The notes below the pieces were generated by a model. That model saw only the letters and a list, made by a program, of their open reading frames with translations, did no database searches and was not told the origin of the DNA. DNA of 64,000 bases. Source: Polyangiaceae bacterium (GTDB lineage: Bacteria > Myxococcota_A > Polyangia > Polyangiales > Polyangiaceae). The stretch is from positions 23,953 through 87,952 of the forward strand of contig JAICQL010000006.1 of NCBI GenBank assembly GCA_025937895.1. The letters are read 5' to 3'. Made by a program: the position numbers and the translations under genes. Every line of letters begins with the position of its first letter. The first letter of the stretch is position 1. Positions 29,647-38,387 of this stretch are shown here, one piece after another.

Positions 29647-31149
29647 ATGAACGATGAGAGGGAGACTGGCGGCAGGCTGGGGACCGCGCTGGCGCGAGGG
29701 GCAGCCCGGGTTGCTGGCACGGCCGAGCAGGGGGTGACGATGGTGGCGTTGAACCGGAATGAAGAGTCGCTGCGCATGGAGGCAGCCAGCGAAAAGGGGC
29801 GAATCCTCATCATCGATGACCAGCGCAACATGCGGGCCACCCTGGCCATGCTGCTGCGGGGCAACGGCTACGAGGTGGAGGCCGCGGCCAACGGGCGCGA
29901 GGGGCAGGAGCTGGGCGTGGCCGGCGCCTTCGACCTGGTGCTCACGGACCTGCGCATGGGTGAGCTGGACGGTATCGACGTGCTCCGCGCCATCAAGCAG
30001 GCGCAGCCCCTCACGGAGGTCATCGTGATGACCGCCTACGGCACGATAGAGAGCGCGGTCGAAGCGATGAAGCTGGGCGCTTTCGACTACATCCAGAAGC
30101 CGTTCAGCGAGCAGGAGCTGCTGGTTCGTACGAACAAGGCCATCGAGACACGGCGGCTGCACGGACAGGTGCAGCTGTTCGCGCGCGAGTTCAAGGAGCG
30201 CTATCATTTCGAGAACATCGTGGGCCGCTCCCAGGCCATCCGGGACGTGTTGACCCGGGTGGTAAAGATCGCCCCGACTGATGCCACGGTGCTCATCACG
30301 GGCGAGAGCGGGACGGGCAAGGAGCTGGTGGCGCGCGCCATCCATGCCAACAGCAAGCGGGTGGACCGTCCATTTGTAACGGTCAACTGCGCCGCCATCA
30401 CCGAGACGCTGCTGGAGAGCGAGCTATTTGGCCACGCCGTCGGCGCCTTTACGGGCGCGTCGCAAGCGCGGCGGGGGCTGTTCGAGGAGGCTGACGGCGG
30501 CACCTTCTTCTTTGACGAGATCGCCGAGACCAGCATGGCCTTTCAGGCCAAGCTGCTGCGCGCCATCCAGGATGGTGAGGTGCGCCGCGTGGGCGAGAAC
30601 AAGACGATCAAGATCGACGTGCGCATCATGGCGGCGACCAACGTGGATCTCACGGAGGCGGTAAAAGAGCGCCGTTTTCGCGAAGATATCTACTATCGCC
30701 TGAACGTTGCCCGGTTTGACTTGCCGCCTTTGCGCGATCGGCGCGAGGACATCCCGCTGCTGCTGAACTTCTTCCTGGATAAATACAATCGCAAGATGGC
30801 CCGCCGCGTCCGCTTCGGCGAGGGCGTGATGGATCAGCTGGTGCAATACAACTTCGCCGGCAACGTGCGGGAAGCGGAGAACATGGTGGAGCAGGCCGTG
30901 GCGCTCGCCACCGGTGATGTGATCTCGATCGATGACATCTTGCCGCAGGCTCCGGCACAGCGGCCCGCGGCGACGCGCAGGACCCTGGCGCACATCGTGG
31001 ACGAGGCGGAGCGGGAGGCAGTGCTGGAAGCGCTGCGCGTGCACGATGGCAGTCGCGAGAAGGTGGCGGAAGCACTGGACATCAGCCCGACCACCCTGTG
31101 GCGAAAGATGACCCGCCTCGGGGTGACCTTCGACGGGCGCCAGAGCTGA
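29647..31149 (+). CDS. NtrC-family sigma-54-dependent response regulator
   Basis: 500 residues. The receiver domain (about 51-165) has IIDDQ, the phospho-acceptor D101 in LVLTDLRM, T129 and K151 in IQKPF. The AAA+ domain has Walker A GESGTGKE (219-226), the sigma-54 contact loop GAFTGA (266-271) and Walker B GTFFFDEI (285-292). A Fis-type helix-turn-helix ends the protein (about 468-492, SREKVAEALDISPTTLWRKM). It therefore activates sigma-54 promoters when phosphorylated. No histidine kinase is nearby, so it is an orphan regulator. The first 45 residues are low-complexity; the start could instead be ATG 29740 (MVALNRNEESLR) or ATG 29776. Confidence 0.95.
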   Translation: MNDERETGGRLGTALARGAARVAGTAEQGVTMVALNRNEESLRMEAASEKGRILIIDDQRNMRATLAMLLRGNGYEVEAAANGREGQELGVAGAFDLVLTDLRMGELDGIDVLRAIKQAQPLTEVIVMTAYGTIESAVEAMKLGAFDYIQKPFSEQELLVRTNKAIETRRLHGQVQLFAREFKERYHFENIVGRSQAIRDVLTRVVKIAPTDATVLITGESGTGKELVARAIHANSKRVDRPFVTVNCAAITETLLESELFGHAVGAFTGASQARRGLFEEADGGTFFFDEIAETSMAFQAKLLRAIQDGEVRRVGENKTIKIDVRIMAATNVDLTEAVKERRFREDIYYRLNVARFDLPPLRDRREDIPLLLNFFLDKYNRKMARRVRFGEGVMDQLVQYNFAGNVREAENMVEQAVALATGDVISIDDILPQAPAQRPAATRRTLAHIVDEAEREAVLEALRVHDGSREKVAEALDISPTTLWRKMTRLGVTFDGRQS

Positions 31150-31164
31150 GCGCGAGCGGAAAAA

Positions 31165-31187
31165 GCGGCCTGCGCCGGGCAGGCCGC
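31165..31187 (+). terminator. Hairpin after the sigma-54 activator
   Basis: GCGGCCTG (31165-31172) pairs with CAGGCCGC (31180-31187) around a 7-base loop, 16 bases after the stop. A second GGCCTCCGGAGGCC-like hairpin follows (about 31200-31213). There is no strong T tract, so termination is probable but not certain. Confidence 0.45.
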
Positions 31188-31290
31188 GGTCTCTCGTGTG
31201 GCCTCCGGAGGCCGCGCCGGGCCTGCAAGCCCTGGTTCGCCGCGTTAAATACCGATCGCTTCAGTAGGGGCGCGCTGCTAGAGGGCGGCC

Positions 31291-32385
31291 GTGCGCACAG
31301 ACCTGCTCGACTATCCGCTACCCGAACATGCCATCGCGCAGCACCCTGCCAGGAACAGGGAAGACGCCCGCCTGCTCGTGGTTGGTGAAGATCGCCTGGA
31401 ACATCGCCGGCTGCCGGACTGGGTGGAGCTGGTGCCCGAGGGTGCGCTGGTCGTGCTCAACGACACTCGGGTCCGCCGTGCACGCCTGCTCGCCCACAAG
31501 CTGAGCGGCGGCAGGACGGAGATTCTGTTTCTGTCCGCGCGTTCGCTGGGCGCGGGCCGCTCCGAGTGGACGGTGCTCGCCCAGGCCAAGCGCCCGTTGC
31601 GTCCGGGCACGTCCCTGGAGCTGGGCGAGGCCCGCTTCACCGTGCTGGGACGCGGCGCGGGGCCGGAGCTGCGCCTGCAGGTGGAGGGCGTGGAAGACGT
31701 GGATGCGTTCATCGAGCGGCATGGCCAGATGCCGCTGCCGCCGTACATCCGCCGTGACACCGTGGAGGCCGACGGCGAGCGCTACCAGACGGTGTTCGCT
31801 CGCCACCTGGGCTCCGCCGCAGCGCCCACGGCGGGACTGCACCTGACCCGGGCCATGCTGGAGCGGCTCGCGCAGCGGGGCGTGCGGGTCGAGAGCGTTA
31901 CCCTGCACGTGGGGGCCGGGACGTTCCTGCCGGTGCGCGCGGACGATCTGGACGAGCACCCGATGCATGCCGAGCGCTTCAGCGTCAGCGCCGAGCTGGC
32001 TCGGGAGATCGTCGCGGCGCGAGCGCGGGGCGGCCCGGTGGTGGCGGTCGGCACGACGGTGGTGAGGGCCCTGGAGAGCGCCCGTGATCCCGAGCGCCCG
32101 GGCCTGATCCGGGTGGGGGAGGGCGAGACGCGCTTGTTGATTCAGCCGGGCTTCACATTCGGCGTGGTGAATGCCCTGCTCACCAACTTTCACGCCCCAC
32201 GGAGCACATTGTTGGCGCTGGTCAGTGCCTTTATTGGTCTGGAGCGGTGCGTGGAGGCCTATCGGGCTGCGCTGGAGGCCGGCTACCGCTTTCTGTCCTA
32301 CGGGGACGCCATGTGGCTGCCGGTGCGCGCCAGCGCCCGAGATGATACATGGGTGCAACAGCCCGCGCCGCGGGTGGGGAGCTGA
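31291..32385 (+). CDS. queA: S-adenosylmethionine:tRNA ribosyltransferase-isomerase QueA
   Basis: 364 residues. QueA transfers and isomerises the ribosyl group of SAM to 7-aminomethyl-7-deazaguanine in tRNA, giving epoxyqueuosine. Family motifs are DYPLPEHAIAQHPA at the start, VVLNDTRV, QMPLPPYIRR, RYQTVFARHLGSAAAPTAGL, HVGAGTF and LLTNFHAPRSTLL. The start is GTG 31291. The tgt start lies 3 bases after the stop, so queA and tgt form one unit, in the biochemical order reversed (Tgt acts first). Confidence 0.97.
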   Translation: MRTDLLDYPLPEHAIAQHPARNREDARLLVVGEDRLEHRRLPDWVELVPEGALVVLNDTRVRRARLLAHKLSGGRTEILFLSARSLGAGRSEWTVLAQAKRPLRPGTSLELGEARFTVLGRGAGPELRLQVEGVEDVDAFIERHGQMPLPPYIRRDTVEADGERYQTVFARHLGSAAAPTAGLHLTRAMLERLAQRGVRVESVTLHVGAGTFLPVRADDLDEHPMHAERFSVSAELAREIVAARARGGPVVAVGTTVVRALESARDPERPGLIRVGEGETRLLIQPGFTFGVVNALLTNFHAPRSTLLALVSAFIGLERCVEAYRAALEAGYRFLSYGDAMWLPVRASARDDTWVQQPAPRVGS

Positions 32386-32387
32386 AC

Positions 32388-33506
32388 GTGCGCTTCGAGG
32401 TCATGGCTCGCTCGGGTCGTGCTCGGCTGGGGCGCATCCACACGGCACACGGCGTGGTCGAGACGCCCGCGTTCATGCCGGTTGGAACCGCCGGTACCGT
32501 CAAGTCGCTGCACCCCGGCGAGGTCAGCGGCACGGGGGCGCGCATGTTGATCGCCAACACCTACCACCTGTGGCTGCGCCCCGGAGCGGAGCTGGTGGCG
32601 GAGCAGGGCGGGCTGCACGCCTTCATGCACTGGCCACATGCCATCGCGACCGACTCCGGCGGCTTCCAGGCGTTCTCGCTGGCGCAGCGCGTGCGGGTGG
32701 ATGAGTCTGGCTTCGAGTTCTCGTCTCACATCGATGGCTCGCGGCGCAAGCTGACACCGGAGGAGTCGATGCGCATACAGGGCCTGCTCGGCTCCGACAT
32801 CGCCCTGCAGCTCGACATATGCCCTCCCGCGAACGTGCCGCGGCCGCAGCTGGTGGCCGCGGTCGAGCGTACCACGCGCTGGGCGGAGCGCTGCCTCGAG
32901 GCACGCAAGCCGGGGCAGGCGCTGTTCGGCATCATCCAGGGCGGCACCGACGTGGAGCTGCGCCTGCAGCACGCGGAAACGCTGGGGCGATTGCCACTGG
33001 ATGGGCTGGCGCTGGGGGGCTTCAGCGTGGGCGAGCCGCCGGTGACCATGTATCAGACCCTGGAACGAGTGGTCCCGGGAGTGGACCCGGAGCGCCCGCG
33101 ATATCTGATGGGTGTGGGCACGCCGCTGGATCTGGTCCGCGCCATCAGCGTGGGGGTCGATCTATTCGATTGTGTGCTGCCCACCCGTAACGCGCGAAAC
33201 GGTCAGGCTTTTGTCAGTGGTGGCCGTCTAACGTTGAAGAATGCTCGCTATCGGACTGACCCGCGCCCCCTGGACGAAGCTTGCAGCTGCCCCGTCTGTG
33301 GCCCTGGCTTCAGCCGTGCCTACCTGCGGCACCTCTACGTGGCGGGCGAGATTCTCGGGCACCGCTTGATCAGCTTGCACAATCTTCACCACTACGCGGC
33401 GCTGATGGCTTCGGCCAGAAAGGCCATTTCCGAGGGGCAATTGGAGCGTTGGGTACAGAGCATATCTCCGCAGCAGAGCAGGAGCGACGACTCCGAGGGT
33501 TCGTAG
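32388..33506 (+). CDS. tgt: tRNA-guanine transglycosylase Tgt
   Basis: 372 residues from GTG 32388. This start is preferred to the upstream ATG 32349 because GGGGAG lies 6-7 bases before it and it begins like other Tgt proteins. Tgt exchanges guanine-34 for preQ1 in GU(N) tRNAs. The barrel motifs are ATDSGGFQAFSL (catalytic Asp), FGIIQGG, LALGGFSVGE and the second catalytic Asp in FDCVLPTRNARNGQ. The zinc site is C-x-C-x2-C with a later His (CSCPVCGPGFS and the HxxNLHH-type region). The stop TAG is directly followed by the ATG of the next gene. Confidence 0.97.
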   Translation: MRFEVMARSGRARLGRIHTAHGVVETPAFMPVGTAGTVKSLHPGEVSGTGARMLIANTYHLWLRPGAELVAEQGGLHAFMHWPHAIATDSGGFQAFSLAQRVRVDESGFEFSSHIDGSRRKLTPEESMRIQGLLGSDIALQLDICPPANVPRPQLVAAVERTTRWAERCLEARKPGQALFGIIQGGTDVELRLQHAETLGRLPLDGLALGGFSVGEPPVTMYQTLERVVPGVDPERPRYLMGVGTPLDLVRAISVGVDLFDCVLPTRNARNGQAFVSGGRLTLKNARYRTDPRPLDEACSCPVCGPGFSRAYLRHLYVAGEILGHRLISLHNLHHYAALMASARKAISEGQLERWVQSISPQQSRSDDSEGS

Positions 33507-35123
33507 ATGGGTGACGCAGACATCAAGGACGAGGCGCCAAAGGCGCTGGGGCGTATCGCTCTGCGACGCCGCCCAGCGGCAGCGGTGGTGCGTCCACGGG
33601 ATCCTGTTGCCCGGCACGCGCAGCTGGTCTCGTTGAGCGAGCGCTTCGGTGTGCCTGCGCTCGATCTGGATCAAATCTGTCTCAAGACGGAGGATCTGGG
33701 CAACGTGCCTCGCAACCTCGCGCAGCACCACCTGCTCATTCCGGTGCTGGCACGCGCGGATCGCCTGTTCGTGGCCATGAAAGATCCGAGCCAGCCTGAA
33801 GTGATCCAGGAGGTGGAGTTCGTCGCGGGCAAGCGGGTCTACGCCTATGCGGCGCCACCGGAGGACATCGCCGAGGCCATCGAGCGAGCTTACGGCGCGC
33901 GCGAGCGGGGGCAGTCGCACTATGTCGGCCCGGATTGTCCCACGGAGACGCTGCGCAAGGCAGGCCTCTTGCCGGAGGCCCCACTCGAGCGCTTGCAGCA
34001 GGTGGTCCCGCCGGCAGCGGATGTCCTGCTGCTGGAGGAGTCTCCCGGGCGCGCGGAGCCCGAGGCAACCGCCAACGAGTCGCGGCGGGCTCCGGAGCAG
34101 CAGTTGCGCATTCCCGCGGAGCGACACGGCAGAGACTCGGGCCCGCCCGCCACGGTGGTCTCGGCGTATCCGCCGCGCCTGTCGTCTCTGCCGCCGGCCT
34201 TGCGTGGCCGCGCCTCCGAGCTCACGGACGCGGCTGCTGGCCAGAGCGACGTGCTCTCGGCGGTGGAGGAGGCCTTCGACGAGCTGCTGGAGGAGACCAG
34301 CATCGTCTCGCCACCGCAGACGGCTGCTGCTGCCGATGCTGCGCGCAGCGTGCTGGTCGTCGATGACGAGGTGGAGACCCGCGTGCTCCTGGAGCAGGCC
34401 CTGCGTGACGCGGGCTATGCGGTGCGTAGTGCCGACAACGGTCGCCAGGCGCTGCGCATGATCAAGGAGCGAGCGCCCAGCCTGCTGCTGCTCGCTGCGC
34501 TGTTGCCGGAGGTGCATGGCTTCGAGATCGCGCGCCGTCTGCGCGGCAGCCAGCGCTATGGCGATCTACGCATCGTGATGCTGAGCCCCGTGAACCGCGG
34601 CTGGCGGCTCACGGATGAGCTGCGCGACAGCTGCGGCGTGCAACACTACCTGGAGAAGCCGGTGAGCACGGAGGATGTGCTCGGCGCGGTGAGCGCTGCG
34701 CTGGCAGAGGAAGCGCGTGTCGCACCAGCTGCGCTGGAGGTGGGTGTGAACGGCGCGGAGCGGGCTCTCGAAGAGGCGATGCTCGCCTACCGCGCGGGTG
34801 ACGTGGGACAGGCGATCTCCCATCTAGAAAGGGGCGTGGCGATCGATCCCCTGGCGTATCGCATGCACTTGCACCTGGGGCTGCTCTTTGCCCAGCAGGG
34901 TCAGACATACGACGCGATCCGCGCCCTGGAACGCGCCGTGGAGATCAACTCACGTCACTTCGCCGGCGTGAAGAATCTAGCCATAATGTATTGCCAGGCG
35001 GGCTTTCGAAATAAGGCTGTCGAGACGTGGTCGCGTGCATTGCAGCTCGCGCCTGACGAGGAGACTCGCAAGGCCATCGAAGAGCACGTGGCAGCCCTTC
35101 TTTCGCAAGAGGGGCTTTCGTAG
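33507..35123 (+). CDS. MshEN - degenerate receiver - TPR protein
   Basis: 538 residues. Residues about 45-130 form a MshEN/GspE N-terminal domain (FGVPALDLDQI, HHLLIPVLARADRLFVAM), a module that binds cyclic di-GMP in some proteins. A Pro/Ala linker leads to a receiver-like domain (281-400) with LVVDDE (D286, D287), S360 and K384 (YLEKPV). The phospho-acceptor position is A330 (LLLLAALLPEVHG), so it should not be phosphorylated in the usual way. Two or three TPR repeats follow (about 415-530, AYRAGDVGQAISHLERGVAI). ATG 33507 directly follows the tgt stop. The link with queuosine genes may be only transcriptional. Confidence 0.9.
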   Translation: MGDADIKDEAPKALGRIALRRRPAAAVVRPRDPVARHAQLVSLSERFGVPALDLDQICLKTEDLGNVPRNLAQHHLLIPVLARADRLFVAMKDPSQPEVIQEVEFVAGKRVYAYAAPPEDIAEAIERAYGARERGQSHYVGPDCPTETLRKAGLLPEAPLERLQQVVPPAADVLLLEESPGRAEPEATANESRRAPEQQLRIPAERHGRDSGPPATVVSAYPPRLSSLPPALRGRASELTDAAAGQSDVLSAVEEAFDELLEETSIVSPPQTAAAADAARSVLVVDDEVETRVLLEQALRDAGYAVRSADNGRQALRMIKERAPSLLLLAALLPEVHGFEIARRLRGSQRYGDLRIVMLSPVNRGWRLTDELRDSCGVQHYLEKPVSTEDVLGAVSAALAEEARVAPAALEVGVNGAERALEEAMLAYRAGDVGQAISHLERGVAIDPLAYRMHLHLGLLFAQQGQTYDAIRALERAVEINSRHFAGVKNLAIMYCQAGFRNKAVETWSRALQLAPDEETRKAIEEHVAALLSQEGLS

Positions 35124-35165
35124 TATGTGTCTTTATCCCACCCACCCGTCTCGCCAAGTGGCCGC

Positions 35166-37769
35166 ATGAAATTTCTCTGCCCCAATTGCAAGGCTAAGTA
35201 TCAAATTGGCCCCGAGAAATTGGTGGGTCGCCGGGTCGCCAAGATCCGCTGCCGCAAGTGCGACTATCGCATTCAGCTTTCGCCACGGCCCGGTAGCGAC
35301 GAATACGACATTACCGCCACGCCTAACTCGCTGCCGCCCCCGGCCTCCAATGGCGCGGCCGCTGCTTCACCAGCCGCCGTGGCAGCGCTGACGCCCGCTC
35401 CGGCGATGGCAGCCGCCGCCCCGCCCGCTGGCTTGCCTGCCGCGCCGGTGCCTGCCGCGCCCGCGCCCATGCCTGCCATTGCTGCCGCCATTCCGGGTCC
35501 GCCGGCGTCCACGGCCGCAGCCAAGCTGGGTGGTGCAGCAGCTGGAACACAGCCGGGGGCAGGTCCAGGCAAGCCCGCTGGCGCGCCGCGCGTACCCATG
35601 CCCACGCGAGCAGGTGCGCCGCGCGCTCGTCCTGCAGACAAGGACAAGAAAGAGGATTCGTCCGCCTCCGTCGGCTCTCGCAAGCCCACGGCAGCCGTCC
35701 CGGGGTTGCCGGGCCTGGGCGCATCCAAGCTGAATCGCAGCGCAGGCGCTCGCACGGACCTGTTCGGCGCCTCCAGCGCGCTGGGTGCTGGGCGGCGTCC
35801 CGCGCAGGCGCCGGGCTCTGCCGTTGCGTCGGCGCCAGCTGCGGTGGGTTCCTCGGCTTCGCTGGGCTCCGCTGCTTCGCTGGGCTCCGCTGCTTCGCTA
35901 GGCTCCGCTGCTTCGCTAGGCTCTGCTGCTGCGCTGGGGTCTGCCAAAGCGGCCGCACCTGCGGCTCAGCCCGCTGCGGTCGGGCAGCTAGCGCTGGCTC
36001 CGGAAGTAGAACCGCTCGCTCCGCCCGCTCCCATCGCTCCGCCAGCGGCTGTGCCCGCTCCGGTTGCGCCGGCTGCCTTCGCGCCAGCGGCTGTTGCACC
36101 GCTCCCGCCTCCGCCCGCGCCGGTGACCACGGCGGCGTCTGCGGCGGTCTCTCCGCCCACCGCGGCTCCCCTCAACGGGGCTCCTCAGGGGCCTGCCAGC
36201 ACGGCAAATCTCGCCGGGGCGTCGCAGGCCATCGCTCCACCTCCCGGGCCAGCTCCCGTGAAGCCCGCGGCCGGTGGCACGCAGCTGGCCGATCAGTTCC
36301 GCCAGTCCGTGCAGGCGGGCGGAGCCTCCGCTGCTGTGGAAGAGGGCCCTCGAGAGGGCTGGTTCGTTGGGGTCAACGGCGTGCCGCTCGGGCCCATCCC
36401 GGTGGCGGACCTGCGGGAGCTTGCCAGCGCCGGCCACATCGATCGCAAGTCGCTCGTCTGGCGCGAGGGTCAGGCGGAGTGGCGCCCTCTCGGGAAGTTT
36501 CCGTTCCTGGCGCGCATGCTGGAAGAGGCTGCACCATCGGCGTCCCGTCCGCTGGATGCGCCGGAGCCTGCCTCCAGAGCCGCGGGCAACGGTGCCGCGG
36601 CCCCGGAGAGCGGCAACCCGAGCGCCGGTGCCGGGGCGGGCAATGGGCTGGTTGCGACGGGCTTCGATGCGCCGCGTCCCACCGAGCCCAAGCGTCCGTC
36701 GGCCTGGGCTGATCTGGACGACGACGATGACGACACGGAGCAACCCACCACGGTCAAAGGGCGCGTGTCGCTGCCACCCGTGGGGGCTGGTGGTGGGCTA
36801 GCAGGCGGGCTGCCGGTCGTGCCGCCTCCGCCCACTCGCGATGGAGGCCCGGCACCGGGCTCTGTCTCGATGCAGGGCTCTGTCTCGATGCAGGGCTCTA
36901 ACGCCATGCAGAGCTCTAACTCCATGCAGGGCCCGGCCTCCTCGACGGCGGCGGTATCGGTCCCGCCCAGCGCGGTCGAGCCCGAGCAACGTCCAGTCGT
37001 CAGCGCCATGCCGCCGCCCGAAGAGGTGGCGGCACGCTTCCGCGGTCACGGCCGCAAGCGTACGCTCACCGTGGTGGTGGCTGTGGCCATTGCCTGCGTG
37101 GCCATCGGAGTGGCGTGGCATTTCCTGTCGGGCCCTGCGCCGAGCTCGAGCAACGCTGCTCCGAGCCGCTCCATGGCTGCGAGCGCGGAGGCCGAGAAGC
37201 AGGAGAAGAAGCCCGAGCCGCCGCCGGCGGCGGACGAGACCAGCGCCGCTCCGGCAAAGGAACCCCAGGCAGCCAATCCGCCGATCGCGCAGATCCCGGA
37301 GCCGCCTCCCGCGGCCAAGGCGCCGCCACAGGTCGCGCCTGCAGCCAGTCCGAGCCCGGCGCCCTCCACCGCACCCAAGCCTCCTTCGCTGCTCTCCGGG
37401 CTCAATACGCTGCAGACCCCGGGCCCCGCCGCGGGCGCCAAGGCGGGGGCCAGCGGAGCGCCCAGCGGTCCTGGTCTGGATGCCACGGCGATTCAGCGCA
37501 CCGTTCGCAAGTACAGCCCAGCCGTGCGACAGAACTGCTGGCAGCGCGCGTTGAATGCGCGCGCGCCCGGCGTGCCCTCGTCCGCAAAGGTGACGGCGCA
37601 GATCACCGTGGAGCCTTCTGGGCGGGTACAGTCCGTCACCGCTTCGGGCGCGCCGCGGGGTTATCCCGGGCTGGCGCACTGTATCGAGGAAGCAGTGAAG
37701 GGCTGGTCGTTCCCGCGCTCGTCCGGCGAGACGGTAACGAACGTGCCGTTCATGTTCGTCGGGCAGTGA
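35166..37769 (+). CDS. GltJ/AgmX-like protein: zinc ribbon, GYF, membrane helix, TonB-like end
   Basis: 867 residues. An MJ0042-type zinc ribbon (C5, C8, C29, C32) is followed by about 350 residues of Ala/Pro-rich linker, a GYF domain (about 398-452, PIPVADLRELASAGHIDRKS), more linker, one membrane helix (about 634-655, TVVVAVAIACVAIGVAW) and a periplasmic AgmX/PglI-type C-terminal domain (about 775-867). This matches the plan of Myxococcus GltJ (AgmX), which bridges the MglA polarity switch and the envelope in gliding. Six-residue repeats occur at 35850-35939 and 36861-36932. ATG 35166 is chosen because zinc ribbons of this type start at the N-terminus; an upstream GTG 35127 is possible. Confidence 0.85.
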   Translation: MKFLCPNCKAKYQIGPEKLVGRRVAKIRCRKCDYRIQLSPRPGSDEYDITATPNSLPPPASNGAAAASPAAVAALTPAPAMAAAAPPAGLPAAPVPAAPAPMPAIAAAIPGPPASTAAAKLGGAAAGTQPGAGPGKPAGAPRVPMPTRAGAPRARPADKDKKEDSSASVGSRKPTAAVPGLPGLGASKLNRSAGARTDLFGASSALGAGRRPAQAPGSAVASAPAAVGSSASLGSAASLGSAASLGSAASLGSAAALGSAKAAAPAAQPAAVGQLALAPEVEPLAPPAPIAPPAAVPAPVAPAAFAPAAVAPLPPPPAPVTTAASAAVSPPTAAPLNGAPQGPASTANLAGASQAIAPPPGPAPVKPAAGGTQLADQFRQSVQAGGASAAVEEGPREGWFVGVNGVPLGPIPVADLRELASAGHIDRKSLVWREGQAEWRPLGKFPFLARMLEEAAPSASRPLDAPEPASRAAGNGAAAPESGNPSAGAGAGNGLVATGFDAPRPTEPKRPSAWADLDDDDDDTEQPTTVKGRVSLPPVGAGGGLAGGLPVVPPPPTRDGGPAPGSVSMQGSVSMQGSNAMQSSNSMQGPASSTAAVSVPPSAVEPEQRPVVSAMPPPEEVAARFRGHGRKRTLTVVVAVAIACVAIGVAWHFLSGPAPSSSNAAPSRSMAASAEAEKQEKKPEPPPAADETSAAPAKEPQAANPPIAQIPEPPPAAKAPPQVAPAASPSPAPSTAPKPPSLLSGLNTLQTPGPAAGAKAGASGAPSGPGLDATAIQRTVRKYSPAVRQNCWQRALNARAPGVPSSAKVTAQITVEPSGRVQSVTASGAPRGYPGLAHCIEEAVKGWSFPRSSGETVTNVPFMFVGQ

Positions 37770-37873
37770 TTGGGGGCTCGCTTCGGGGCGAGCGCCTGCG
37801 CCGAGGCAGTGGCGCGGCAGTGAGGTAGCGGGCTCGCGTCGTGGGCCGTGAGATGGTGCCCGCGTTGCGACAC

Positions 37874-37907
37874 AAAAAAAGTACGCCGGCGGCCGGGGCC
37901 GCCGGCG
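37874..37907 (-). terminator. Terminator of the RNase P RNA gene
   Basis: A perfect 11-bp GC stem (arms 37884-37894 and 37897-37907) with a tiny loop is followed on the minus strand by TAC and seven T (37880-37874). This is a strong rho-independent terminator for rnpB, and it also lies 100 bases after the convergent GltJ-like gene. Confidence 0.9.
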
Positions 37908-38294
37908 GTCTGGGCGCAGTCGATAAGCCGGGTTCTGTTCGGCGAGTCGAGACCGGAGCCTCGCGCCCGCCGTGATGATCATTCATCTGGGACGCCCGTC
38001 ACCGGGCGCCTCTAGCGGCCTACCCTGGAACTCGGGCGAGCAGCCCTCGAACGTTCCTCTACGTGGCCTTGCTCCGAACGGGGTTTGCCATGCCGCAGAC
38101 GTTACCGCCTGCGCGGTGGGCTCTTACCCCACCGTTTCACCCTTACCCGCGCGCACGAGGCACACGGGCGGTTTGTTTTCTGTTGCACTTTCCTCGAGGT
38201 TTCCCTCACCGGGCGTTACCCGGCGTTCCGCTCTGTGGAGCCCGGACTTTCCTCCCGGCCGCGAGGGCCGAGCGATCATCTCTACTGCGTAGAC
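37908..38294 (-). ncRNA. rnpB: RNase P RNA (type A)
   Basis: About 387 bases on the minus strand, close to the E. coli length (377). It is the catalytic RNA that removes 5' leaders from tRNA precursors. Read 5' to 3' it shows the conserved core GAGGAAAGTCCGGGCTCC (around 38255-38238), GGGTAACGCCCGG, AGGAAAGTGCAACAGAAA, GGGTAAGGGTGAAACGG, TGGGGTAAGAGCCCACC, GTAGGCCGC and the 3' core ACAGAACCCGGCTTATCG. The ends are set by pairing of CGCAGT (about 38288) with ACTGCG (about 37918) as helix P1. The usual transcription terminator follows directly. Confidence 0.96.
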
Positions 38295-38387
38295 GCGGAG
38301 GCTCGTACCACGTGCCGCGCCGCCGAGCGAGCGATCCCGTAGGTGCACGCCCGGAGCGACGCGGCCGGGGCTTTACGGCCTTTGCGC

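Noticed and set aside
32349..32387. Upstream ATG of tgt overlapping queA
   Set aside because: The GTG at 32388 has GGGGAG at the right distance and gives the usual N-terminus.
37908..38294. Coding frames across the RNase P RNA region
   Set aside because: The conserved RNA core motifs explain the region completely; the frames have no support.
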